Origin: Mytilus californianus
Lineage: Eukaryota; Mollusca; Bivalvia; Mytilida; Mytilidae
Direction: 5' to 3'
Length of the DNA stretch: 64,000 bases
Assembly (NCBI RefSeq): GCF_021869535.1
Contig: NW_026262712.1
Coordinates: 49,830,884 to 49,894,883, forward strand
The position numbers and the translations under genes are program-made. Below the pieces are notes generated by a model. The model did not search any database. It was not told where the DNA came from and was given only the letters and a program-made list of their open reading frames with translations. This document shows positions 22,267-33,800 of this stretch, piece by piece. The first letter of the stretch is position 1. Each line of letters opens with the position of its first letter.

Positions 22267-23422
22267 AGGGGTGGTGACGTAGGGATGTGAATGAGTGGTT
22301 TATGTGTGCAATAATTTCGACCTCCTAACTATAATGTAAATCTGCAGTTGTTTCATGTAGTTGATATACAAATTATTAAAAAAACTTATGATAAGATGGA
22401 TGAATTAATAGTTGATCGTTTAACGTCCAGTGGCAACTATTAGATGCATTATTTAGGGGGGGGTTTATTATGATATAGATATAAACAAAGACGTACATGT
22501 GCAGTTTTCGACTTTTACAGTGTCCCCGGGCGTCAAACCCGATTTTAGACATGTGTAAATTTCTGAAACATACATTTCATTATTTAACCAATGTAAATCC
22601 TTCCAAATTCACTCCACATTCCTGAATTTATCCTCATTATTAAATAAAGAAGAAAGAATCGTCAAATGCTCAGTCAAAACAAATAATACCGTATTGAGCT
22701 ATAAAGCCAAAACGATCCTTAGGGAAGGATACACACAAGTCCTAACAGTTAACCTTTTATTAAGTTGAACTTATTTGAAAGTCGAACGTAACGCACTACA
22801 TGTATATTTGATGGACGAATACTGTATTCTGTATTATTCCCCACAATAAAAGCTCGGATGAAAAGGAATTGGAATGATTTAAAAACCAAAGTTATAAATG
22901 TACACGAACAGGCAAAAGTGTACTTCATGTCATTGGTGATTTAGTTGCATAACATATAGTTTGACTATTTAACATATAGTTTGACTATTATCGTTTTGAA
23001 TTTGCAAATAATACACAGCACTTTTCAGCAAGCAAACAATATTCAACCTTATTCATAATAAGACTTGCATTTTCAGGAAGAGAACATGTTTTGCGATACA
23101 CACTGATAGTGTGCGTATTACTAGACCAAATTACTGAACAGAATTTTTTATCTTGATATAGCTGCATACGAAACTTCAATGAATTATTTGTATTCACCAA
23201 AATAACTACTATATCCGATAAAAATGAAAAAAAAAACTATCGGATAAAAACTACCGTTTTTTTCCTATGAGACAAAATATTTCCTATTGGAGTCAAATTT
23301 CTCCTATGGATTCGTAAAGGACAAAATCATCCTCAGTAACAGAAAAAAAACATGGTAAAACAAAATCCGTCATTTTTGATAATCCTAGAGCGTTAACAAG
23401 TTATAATGTAAATTAGACATAC
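22267..23422. other. No gene seen; SINE-tail-like trace
   Basis: A SINE-tail-like trace gtttaacgtccagtggcaac lies at 22418-22438; otherwise AT-rich non-coding sequence. Confidence 0.45.
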
Positions 23423-23697
23423 CTTAAAGGGAAAATTCGCGATTTTTTAATTATCATCTTATTATGTTCATAATACCATAAAAACATATTCACTAAGTTT
23501 TATCTAGATATGAACACTAATAAAGAAGAAAATTAGGAATTATTAATTTTATTTATTCGAACTTCCTGACTTCTGTGACGCAGTTTAAGTCTAATTGCAT
23601 GCCGGGAGTGGATTTAATCTCATGTTAAGTCTTATTCGTTAATCATCTAATAACCCGATTTAAAGCGCATCGACGACTATTTTGCGTATCTATTAAC

Positions 23698-23734
23698 CTG
23701 AGACTACTATAACACTGTGTTATAGTAGTCTCAG
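23698..23734. mobile_element. 37-bp palindromic micro-insertion with 7-bp target duplication
   Basis: Two perfect 18-bp inverted arms, CTGAGACTACTATAACAC and its complement, around a single T. It is flanked by TATTAAC on both sides (23691-23697 and 23735-23741), and the intact copy of repeat E has TATTAAC once at this spot. The first nine arm bases equal the ends of the 1638-bp element 230 bp away, which also has a 7-bp duplication. It therefore looks like a transposon reduced to its two ends. Confidence 0.8.
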
Positions 23735-23960
23735 TATTAACCAACTAATAATTAAGTGAGTAAAGTGATCAGCCGTGCAACTTTTCAAATCAAAATGTAC
23801 GATTTATATTTTAGGGATTTCTGATATGATTATTGTAATAAAAGTAAATCATACAATAGAATATTTTTATGAATTTTTTTCCGACGGATATGTTGAACAA
23901 ACATTTATAACTGATAGTGTAATAAAAATGCATGTTTGTATTCGCACCTTTTACTTCAGT

Positions 23961-25598
23961 CTGAGACTATTCAGTGGGATTTCCAGTGACACTAGAACAA
24001 TAGAAAAGTGACTCTTCTTATGAAAGAGATAGAAAATTTCAAAAAAAGGAAAGACAATTAACACATAAAACTCGATATGCATAGGGATGAATATCTCTGA
24101 AAACACAAAACCATAATATAACTTTTATACAACCACTATAAGTAAAGTTTATTTTGAAGCTGAATTTGTTGATAAATGATTTTTTAGTTGCCAAATAAGC
24201 TGCTAATTGAACAATTTATTGCTCAACATAGGGTGTATAAAAACTGCCAATCTTGATTGCATATTTTTCTTGTTTTTTTGATAATAAAATTTAATAATGT
24301 AGCGTAATGAGGATTTAATTTTTAACGTGTTCCAAAATGTAGTTTCGCCACAAGAATTTTCCAAAGTTGGGTCATTTTGTCTATATGAATGTCGGTAAAG
24401 TCGTACGATCGAGCACACCGATTAGTTTATCTTTGGGACAACTCGATATAATGTAATCAATATACGTGACAAATTACCTAATGTGAAGTGTATTATGTTA
24501 AACAGTTAGTTTAAAGGCCCCTCCGGAACTGTTGGATTTTATGACAGTCTTCCTTCCATACAGAACATCGCTGCAAAATAATTTGACCAGTCAATTAGGT
24601 GATAATAATATCATTTGGCAATCCAAAGAGAACCTGAACATATTAGACCAATGTTTGGACAGAAAAATGTCCCCCAAAAAAACAGCCATTTAGCTAGACA
24701 ATGAAATTTAAAAACTAGATAGTTGCATGTCCCTTTATCCTTTGTTTCAGTTAAAAGTTAATGTAGATCAGATCATTGGCTCTTACCAAAATTTTAAACG
24801 GGTATTTAGAATTCCAGTATTGTGATTGCCAAATTTACCTGCCCTTAGTTAATCAAATGGTTGTTACCACAGATAAAAATAATCTAAATTTCGTTATATT
24901 TTCACCCTACATCTACCCCCCTCCCCCCCAAATTTGTTCAAGGTATGGTGGTTTGACCCCTTTTCGGCTTTCAGTATATCATATTGTATATCTTTAATAA
25001 AAATTGCATAAACTAGATAAATTTCTAGTAATTTTCTACGATATTCTTTATCATTTGAAAAAATACCATGCATCTGATTTAAATTGTTTACTATTTGAAA
25101 AAGCGCGCCTTCTTTTACTTTAAATTTACCTCCCTTTATTTCACGTAGCAACGCAAATAAAAAACTGCCAATCTTTGCTGCATATCATTTTGTTCCCCCG
25201 ATAAAAATATATATCATGCAACATAATCAAATTTACAAATTGAGAGAAAATCAAGGTGTTCCAACCATTGGATAGTATTAAAAAAATAATGGAAGGATGG
25301 CATGATTACAAGTTTGAACCCTGACGACACTGAAAATCGAAAATTCACGCATTTACTTATCATATGAAGATACGATGAGGTGATAAACTTAACAATTAAT
25401 AATTTATCTGATTCATTATCATATTCACATTATGCTGACACGTCTTAGTTCGTCTGTGCTAGCTCATTTCAAACAAGCAAAACAATTACAGCATCTTCCG
25501 TTTTTCTTTACCTCACGCCTCTAGTCAGAAGAGCGCACTGTTCACAGGGGAGGTAATATTTTGTCACCAGTTCGTGCACTGTATTATAGTAGTCTCAG
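23961..25598. mobile_element. 1638-bp non-autonomous DNA transposon, 7-bp target duplication
   Basis: The ends are CTGAGACTA (left) and TAGTCTCAG (right), flanked by CTTCAGT at 23954-23960 and 25599-25605. The right inverted end continues as ctgagactactataata on the complementary strand, very close to the 37-bp palindrome. The body is AT-rich; no transposase, signature triad or ORF over 85 codons was found. A segment near 24235-24310 has a diverged direct relative near 25155-25230 (both include aaaaactgccaatct). Superfamily is unassigned: 7 bp is unusual (hAT and P make 8, some Dada 6-7). Confidence 0.75.
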
Positions 25599-26240
25599 CT
25601 TCAGTCAAGGATTTTGTCTTACTATACAAATCCTTGCTTCAGTCTAGCAAACATTTCCCGCTAGTACTGTGTAAATACAATGTGTATTTATACTGACACT
25701 ACCTGGTAAAGGCGTGGTTAAATTCACGATGATTAAAAGGGTGTCTTCTGGCTATTCCTACATTTTGTATTTTACTATTCTGGCTATTCCTACATGGGAG
25801 ATTTTGGGATGAACAATAGATGTTGTTTTTGCAAAATATGCTGTTTTAGTCATTAGAGTCTAATTAGGTCACATGTAACTTTACCTGTGGAAATTAAATA
25901 AAAATAATTATTTATATGAAAATTATGTAAAAAAATTTGTTTTTTGTTGTTGTTCTAAGACATGTATTAAATATTATATTTAAGTGTTTCTTATATGGAA
26001 TTTCTTGAAAATAAAATCATTAAAAAGACAGGGTAGTAAAAGCAATCAGTTATCTGGAAAATGATTTTTTTTAAAGAATATAATAGAAAAAGTATTTAAA
26101 AGTCTGGAAAAAACTGTTTAAAAGAAAAGGCAGTTAAAACATTTAATAGTAACCAACACTTTCAACTTTAGCTTCAAAGATTTAATAAATTTCATTATTT
26201 GAATAAATTATGATTTTTTAAACAAAAACTGGCAGAAAGT

Positions 26241-26472
26241 CCTAAAACAACAAATCATTTAGAAGGTTGGTCTATGCACCTCACCCAAACATCTTCAGCA
26301 TGATCAAGTTGTTGAGACAAGAAGAAGCCTTCCATGCTCTCGCACTTATCAATACAGAGCCGTTGGGAAACGTGTTCCAAGAAAGAGAAAATACAGGGAA
26401 ATAGATGACAGACTTTATAACATCTTTACTAAATCCATGAGTATGTTGGATGTGTACGGATTGATATTTTAG
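26241..26472 (+). pseudogene. MULE transposase C-terminal remnant
   Basis: Three frames in order give ESPKTTNHLEGW, then HPNIFSMIKLLRQEEAF, then KRKYREIDDRL up to a TAG at 26470-26472. TNxHLEGWH, HPNIW...LK.EE and K+YR.ID.RL are successive motifs near the C-terminus of FLYWCH/MULE-type transposases, so two frameshifts have broken one exon. The catalytic DDE region upstream is not recognisable. Its position inside inverted ends with a 9-bp duplication supports the family call. Confidence 0.78.
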
Positions 26473-27250
26473 TCTAAGATGCAAAATTTTTTTATTAGTT
26501 GTTATTGGATTTGAACTAGCTGTCAGTAACTGTGAGTACTCTCAGATCTGTACTTGGAGTCATTTTGTTGTGGGGATGTCTACGCCCACGTCTACTCTGT
26601 GTTTTTGTCAGATGTATTTCTATGTGTATCCATCTGATGAGTTAAGCCTTTTTCAACTGATTTTTATAGTTTGTTCTTATGTTGTACTATGTTGTACTGT
26701 AACACCACTGTCCCAGGTAAGGGTAGGATTGGATCAAACGAGTTTTACACCACCACATTCTGCATGTGCTTGTCCCAATTCAGTGGTTGCCGTTTGTTGC
26801 TGTGTAACATTTTTGTTTTTTGTTCATTATTTGGCACATAAATTAGTTTTCTCGTTTGAATTGTTTTACATTTGTCATTTCGGGGCCCTTTTAAGCTGAC
26901 TTTGCGGTATGGGCTTGCTCATTGTTGAAGGCCGTACGATGACCTAAAGTTGTTAATTTCTGTGTTATTTGGTTTGTTTTAATGACAATTTAGTGTACTT
27001 TTTGGTGCTTTGTTTCAATGAATATGTAGCGTATTTCAAAATTTAGTGCCTAGTTTCAAACAGAAATTACTACATTTTTAATATATTCATATTTCAATTG
27101 ATTTCATTTACTTGTGTTTATTAATGTTTTGAAATTTCACCGAAATTATTTCATTTGCTTGTGAATAACATTGTGCCTATAAATTCATTTTGTGTTTTTG
27201 AATATTATTTACACAAAATGTGCAATAAAATCATTAAATAAAATATGTTA
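26473..27250 (+). repeat. Retroelement repeat A relative inside the MULE
   Basis: 26560-26990 reads in retroelement sense (tcatttcggggcc, then tgaaggccgtacgatgacc and aaagttgttaatttctgtg) but stops before the usual ggcaatcataccacatc end. The 109-codon frame at 26570 is a by-product. Confidence 0.7.
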
Positions 27251-27353
27251 TATAGATACAATGGATAAGCGTGGATTCTTGAAAAAGAAACCATGAGCCC
27301 GGAGGGCGAATGGTTTGTTTTTCATGAATCTACGCTTATCCATTGTATCTATA
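27251..27353. repeat. 103-bp hairpin, about 43-bp arms
   Basis: tatagatacaatggataagc at the left is complementary to gcttatccattgtatctata at the right. The arms are near-perfect to a central gagcccggagggcga loop. It sits inside the MULE. Confidence 0.9.
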
Positions 27354-27611
27354 ACTTAAACTATTGTGTTAATTTCTTTTCAAAATTAAAGCCTTTTCTT
27401 AATTAGAAGGTATTGTAAGTGAGTTTAAATAACCATGTTATCGTGTCCAACGATGCATTGATAATTCTCAGATCACAATTAATTGGTTAACAAAAAATAA
27501 CAATAAAAGTGTTGTTAATATAACACTTCTACCTTTAAAGATCTTTATATTATCAGGCATCTGAATATTATCTGTTTTTACAAAATAAGACATATTCGAA
27601 CTTATTTCTAA

Positions 27612-27668
27612 TAAAATTGAGAACGGAAATGGGGAATGTGTCAAAGAGACAACAACCCGTCCAAAGAG
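27612..27668 (-). repeat. Very short 3' fragment of the RT retroelement (repeat B)
   Basis: About 57 bp starting aaaattgagaacggaaatgg. It has the same 3' terminus as the copies at 14893, 18504 and 58445, truncated almost immediately. Confidence 0.85.
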
Positions 27669-27925
27669 CATATATAAAGTATATATAATAAGTATGTTAC
27701 CGAAATTTCTAGCACTCTAGGCACATCACGATTTTCTAGCATAGGAATTTACGAACAAATATTTGTAAAATTATGTAGTAAAACAGATGAAATCATACTA
27801 TATTTATACAACAAAAATTGACAAATAGAATGTAATCATTTTTGTTTCAAACATGTGAAATAGTCAATATTAATCCTTGTACGACTTTGCCCCAGCAGAG
27901 CTATAGAAAAACAGTATATTAACGA

Positions 27926-28633
27926 GTGTTACACGGACACTTTATAGATGATACACGGACACTTTTTAGTTGTTACACGGACACTTTTTATGAATAGAAT
28001 CACTCGTGCATGATCAGTGAGTTCATGGGCACTTTAAATTTCAATCAGATTTGAACTTTTTGTTTCACCGACATATTTCCTGTCTTTTTTATCAAAATAT
28101 TTACGTTGGCATCAAATAACTATATATTTTTTTTAAACAATTCCAGTATATTACTATTCATATCAGTACACTACGGAATTGACCATTTAACTTCGAAAGG
28201 GGGGATATGGTTTTTTCCAAAAAAAAATATTCTGATCCCCAATTTTATGAGAAAAAATATAGTGTGGTCAAGCAGATGACAAAATAATGTTCTGATTCCT
28301 GATTTTCCGAATACAGTATATTATAGTGCTAATTTCGAAAAAAAAATATTTGGTGATAGCGTTTAAAAAGTAAATAATTTTCTTACTCAGAAAAAAAAAC
28401 ATACCCCCTTTTGAAGCTAAATGGTCGGTCCGTAAATGTATTTTTTCAATATATGGACATGAATAGTATTCTGGACAATGCTGAAAGAAAAGAAATGCTG
28501 GTACCGACGTTTATATTTCAATATAAAAGACAGGAAATATATATAAAAAAATCAAATCTAATCAAAAGATAAAGTCCCTATCAACTCACCAATGCACGAT
28601 TGATCCTATAAATAAAAAGTGTCCGTGTAATAC
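27926..28633. repeat. 708-bp fold-back element (ttacacggacactttt ends)
   Basis: The left end has three tandem ttacacggacacttt units; the right end carries the inverted aaaagtgtccgtgtaata. The arms extend inward about 270 bp (gaccatttaacttcgaaagg against ttttgaagctaaatggtc) around a T/A-rich centre near 28200-28400. No ORF. It is nested in the MULE. Confidence 0.8.
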
Positions 28634-29391
28634 ATGTTCAAATAGGCAGCAAATCTTGAAGAAAATCTTTCAACTTATGTCACCAATTTTTGACGGGAAG
28701 CTGTTATTGGATCATATTGTGACACGTGTTTAATCCTGATCAATACTATTAGATACCTACAAGCATGAAAATTTAAAAAAAACCCAAAATATATGCCTAT
28801 ATATATCTAATAACAAGCCAAAATCTATTTTTTCATAACATTTCATTCACATATGAAATAAGAAATTCGTTCTTTTTATACATTTATATTGTTATTGAAA
28901 TCATATATATTGAATTCATATATTTGGGAGCAAACGGACGATTTTTATTATTTTTTTTAAGGGGGAATGGGAAATGGAATGGCACATCCTGCATTTTTTC
29001 AACAAAAAAGGATTCTAGCCTGTTATTTTAAATGTTTAATCCCCCCCCCCCCTTTTCCGTTTTTCCCAAATAAAAATCAAATGTTAGCTTGCTTACCTCT
29101 TATATCTTTTTCATACATTACTTACTTGCGAAGTTACGTGTTAAAAAGTCTCAAATGTGTACGACATTCATCTTTTACTTGATATGGTTCTTTTTTATAA
29201 AATTATTAGATTTTTGAATTTCTTGAGAAAAAAAAAAACTCTCGGCTGAAGGAAAGTGAAAAAAAAAAGTTTGTTTAAACTGTAACTTACATTAACTTGT
29301 ATATGGCCATTTAAGTTTCTAATCTGTTTAATTTTGCTACCTCTTCTAAATGCAAAATGTACTACTTCTTTCTTGAAACGTCGTACAAGTC
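28634..29391. other. MULE body, nothing recognised
   Basis: AT-rich, with a poly(C) run at 29041-29052; the small frames are not conserved. Confidence 0.45.
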
Positions 29392-29574
29392 AGATACAAA
29401 ACAAAGGTAACAAAAAACAGGCCGGAAACAAACTGCCGTATAGTTTTTCTGCACTTGAAGTCAGGTCAAGGTCCTCGGCTATCGCCTCGGACCTTCACCT
29501 GACTACTCGTGCAGAATAACTATCCGGTAACGCTTGTTACCGGCCTGTTTCTTTGTTACCTTTGTATTGTATCT
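29392..29574. repeat. 183-bp near-palindrome
   Basis: agatacaaaacaaaggtaac at the left answers gttacctttgtattgtatct at the right. The arms converge on a ggtcctcggctatcgcctcg centre near 29480. Arms of about 85 bp with few mismatches are expected to extrude or transcribe as one long hairpin. I recognise the central motif as common in bivalve DNA. Confidence 0.85.
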
Positions 29575-29851
29575 AATACAAAAAATAAACGGTAAAATAC
29601 GCTATTATTACTAAAATATCTACTTTAACATGCAAAATTAGAAAAAAAAACAGAATTGGGACAACAGAGATAATACAGGGATTCGAAGCTAAACCGACAA
29701 ATCCCTATCTTTTAACTCGTTGATTTTAAGCATGCTAACCTCGCGGCTTCCATCTTATACTATACGACTGTCCATTGTGTATATATAAAGGTACAACCCC
29801 TGTGTGTCCGATGTTCATTTATATATATATAATAGACATCTAAGTTGTAAC

Positions 29852-29938
29852 CCATTGGTAGCCGAGAGGTTTCGTCGATGTGTTGATGTCAGTCATTCAT
29901 AACAGATTTCAAGGAAGGGTTCGATTCCCAGTGAAGGC
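29852..29938 (+). other. tRNA-like sequence (SINE head or tRNA pseudogene)
   Basis: The A-box tagccgagagg and a perfect B-box ggttcgattcc are about 60 bp apart, a long spacing as in Leu/Ser-type tRNAs. The ends do not form an acceptor stem, so a functional tRNA is unlikely. It lies inside the MULE. Confidence 0.5.
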
Positions 29939-30716
29939 ATATACAAGTTACAAAAATTAAAGGTAAGTTTTTAAATTAATTCCATTAGTGAACAGAAATC
30001 AGTAAATTAGCCAATTCAAACTTAATGAAATTAGACACACAAAGGAAACAATTGAATATAATTTGGTGAGTCCATTTCAGCGGCAGATGTAGGAAGCGTT
30101 GATTCTAGAAAAAGAATCCACGGTAAATGAATAGGCTGACGTCACCACAATGGTTTAATGTAATAGAAACTATACTTTTTCTTTATTTTCCACAATATTT
30201 ACCTGGATTTACCTTAGTTCATTAGTTAAGTATTGTTACAACATAATCCTACATAATCCCTTTGTTTACATACAAATTCTGGGAACTCCAACATAAAATT
30301 TTACTATTTTACCTATAAAATTCAAAATGTAGGAATAGCCAGAATAAACCGATTAAAAGATTAGCATTATGTAATTTTAATCTTTTGATCTTCACTAGAG
30401 TGTTGTTTGGCCTCAAAAGTTCACCGTTTCAGGTGTGAAAAACATTTTAAAAAATGACAAAAGAGAAGTGTGCGGGTTTTGAGACAGGAAAAAAATATTT
30501 GGGGAGGAATATGGTGGCAAAATACCTGAATCGCCGTTATATATTTTTTTTAAGATTTTGCGTTAGCTCAGTTTTTAAATAAATAGATGAGTATTTTGTT
30601 GTAACATCGAATTTCTGAATTACTTTCAATTAAATAATTCTATAAATAAAAATGGCCCACGAAAACGAGCGTATAAACCGAAAACTACTATTTTAAATTA
30701 TCATCGGTAACCTTGA

Positions 30717-30874
30717 ATATTTAAATGTGCAGAGAAAATTATATCAGTTACAATAAAGTGTAACATTAAAAAGTCATGCAGCATCATGCAAATACTATAA
30801 ATAAAAATGAAAAAGCATGCAAATATAATGAAAGCAAATAAATTTTGATTTCTGAGCCTCCAGAGTCAAAGCTC
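30717..30874. other. Junction between repeat E and the LINE
   Basis: Repeat E similarity ends about 30716. The LINE frame opens right after an in-frame TAA at 30839-30841. The 5' boundary of the LINE and a target duplication could not be located. Confidence 0.5.
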
Positions 30875-33800
30875 ATGCGGCAAGCACCTCTAAGTGAATT
30901 GAATGGGGGAACCAGCAAATCACTTAAATATCTTAGAAATAGACTTTATACATGGTTGAAATATCAAAAAACGGACATACTTTTTATCCAAGAAACTCAT
31001 TTTGTTGTAGAAATAGAAAATAAAGTTAGAAATGAATATGCTGCAGATATTTTTCATAGTTTTGGCACCACTCAATCAAAAGGTGTAGCTATATTTATAA
31101 AAAAAACATTAAATTCAAAGATAATTGATACTTATACTGATCAAGAAGGTCGAATAATTTTGGTAAATGTTGAAATAAACAACAATATATTCTCTTTGAT
31201 TAATTTATATGCACCAAATGAGAAGAAAAAGAGAAATGTCTTCTTTAAAAATGTAAATAAAATAATTGAAGAGCACAGTCTTGGAATTTTAGTGGTAGGA
31301 GGAGATATGAATGAAACATTGAGTAGTGCAGATAGAAAAAATAATAAAAAAAATAAAGAACAAAAAATTACAAATAGTTTGAAAACTTTAATAAAAACAA
31401 ATAAACTAGAGGATATATGGAGACAATTACATCCAAAACTATATCAATACACATGGAAACGTAAAAATAAAGATGATGAGGCAAGTAGAATTGATTATTT
31501 TCTGACCGGTAAGGAATTGAGAACTATGATAAAGTCTACGGATATTAGACCAGCCCTGATTTCTAGTACGGACCATCAGGCAATTTCACTGAAAATCAAC
31601 ATGTCTAATGATAATAAGGGTAAAGGGTTCTTTAAAATAAACAATAGTGTGCTTACTGATAAATCTTATAAAGAAAAAATAGAAAATATAATTGACTATT
31701 TTATACTCAAAAGCAATAACACTGAAAACCTATCACAATTATGGGATTTGTTTAAAATTGAGGTAAGAGAATTGACAATACAGTTTTGTAAAAATAAAGC
31801 TAAGCAAAGAAAAAATGAAATTCAAGATTTGGAAAAAAAACTTCAAACATTACAGGAAAAAAACGATAACAAAAAATTAAGTGAAGTGGAAAAGAAGGAA
31901 ATCAATTTGTTAGAAAGTAAGATAGAATCTCTTTATAGTTATAAAGCAAAAGGTGCACAGATACGTTCAAGGATAAAATGGATAGAAGAAGGGGAAAAGA
32001 ACACTAAATTTTTTCTAGGATTAGAGAAAAGTAGACAAACAAGAAAAAATATAATAAATTTAAAGAATGAGAAAGGGGAGATAATTTCAAAACAATCAGA
32101 AATACTAAATTTTGAAAAGAAATATTATGAAAAGCTTTACACTAGCACTAAACCAGATAAAATTTTTATAAACAACTATATAAAGGATACAAATATTAAA
32201 CAATCATTGAGTAAAGAGGAAAGCAATTCTCTAAACGGACTCCTCACAACAGAAGAATGTACAAAATCAATTTTTCAAATGAAATTAAATAAATCCCCCG
32301 GCCTAGATGGACTTTCAGTAGAGTTCTACAGAGAATTTTGGGACAAATTAAAGAATTTTGCAATTCAAAGCTTCAATCATTGCTTTAAAGAAGGGATGTT
32401 ATCTGAATCACAAAAAATAGGCCTTATTTCTCTAATATTTAAAAAAGGAGACCCCACTGATTTAGGTAATTACAGACCAATTACGCTATTGAATGTTGAT
32501 GTTAAAATTATTGCATATACATTAGCCCAAAGATTAAAACCTCTAATGTCAAAAGTTATCCACAGTGACCAAAATGGGTACATCAAAAACCGTTATATAG
32601 GTTTTAATATACGTCAAATACAAGACATTATTGATCATGCAGAAAAGTTAAAAATAGATGGTGCTTTACTTTTTCTAGATTTCTCCAAAGCCTTTGATTC
32701 CCTAGAGTGGGAATTCATGTATCAATCACTAACAAAATTTGGTATTGAAAATTCTATGTTAAGATGGGTCAAAACCTTGTATGCAGATATTAAGGCATGT
32801 ATTTCAAATAATGGATGGATTTCAAGCACACTGAAAATTTTTAGAGGAATTCGTCAAGGATGTCCTTTAAGCGCCATTTTATTTGTTTTTGCAGTCGAAA
32901 TATTAGCCTGTAGAATAAGAACTGACAATAATCTTAAAGGAATAAACATAAAGTTAGATGGAAAAACACACAGCCTTATTATAAGCCAGTTAGCCGATGA
33001 TACTACATTGTTTCTATGCTCTAAAGAAGAAATTACTCAATCACTTAATATAATTGAAGTATTTGGTTCTTTATCAGGACTTATTTTAAATCGAACTAAA
33101 ACTGAAGGATTAGCTTTCGGTAAATTAAAACACATTTCGGGCAATTTTGAAAATATTAACTGGAGCAAAGAGACTATTAAAAGCTTAGGTATTTACTTTG
33201 GACATAATAAATCTCAATGTATGAATTTAAATATAGGAAAACAACTTCAAAAATCTGAAAAAATTCTTAACTCATGGAAGAAAAGAAAGTTAACAATGAT
33301 TGGAAAAATAGCAGTTGTGAAATCTCTAGTTATACCCAATATTACATATTTAGCTTCAGTTTCTAACATCGACAAAGATTCAATATATAAGTTTAAAAAA
33401 ATGATTTATGACTTCATTTGGGACCAAAAACAAGAAAAAATTAAAAGAAATACAATTAATATGAAAAAAAATGAAGGAGGTCTTGGAATGATAGATATTG
33501 ACAAGTTTATTGATGCAATAAAAATTAAATGGGTGAAAAGATTAATGGAAGGTGAACAGTCAAATTGGAAAATTATTCCTACATTTTACTTAAATCAGTA
33601 TGGATCAAATTTTCTAATATTTCACATGAATCTGGATAATTTAAAATCCATTTATTACCAAAAGAGCAAAATCCCTTATTTCTACTTTGAAATACTAAAA
33701 ACGTGGGTACGATATGGCGGCGGTCAAACTAACAAACCAGAAAACTTTAGAACCATTAGACAACAAATAATATGGGGTAATAAATATATAAAGTTAAACG

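Larger units (their letters stand above)
25740..30350 (+). mobile_element. 4611-bp Mutator-like element (MULE)
   Basis: Terminal inverted repeats of about 35 bp share ttctggctattcctacattt; the left end is ggtgtc and the right end complement ggttta. It is flanked by the 9-bp duplication GATTAAAAG (25731-25739, 30351-30359), the length typical of Mutator elements. Near the left end a plus-strand remnant of a MULE transposase is readable (26241-26472). The rest is filled with hairpin elements and retroelement fragments, so it is a dead or non-autonomous carrier. Confidence 0.82.
23423..30716 (+). repeat. Dispersed repeat E, copy split by three insertions
   Basis: The pieces 23423-23697, 23735-23960, 25599-25739 and 30351-30716 are colinear with the intact copy at 2655-3628. 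Between them sit elements of 37, 1638 and 4611 bp, each bounded by a short duplication of target sequence (TATTAAC, CTTCAGT, GATTAAAAG) that is single in the intact copy. Confidence 0.88.

Noticed and set aside
26281-26484. 67-codon minus-strand ORF
   Set aside because: It is the antisense shadow of the plus-strand MULE transposase remnant.
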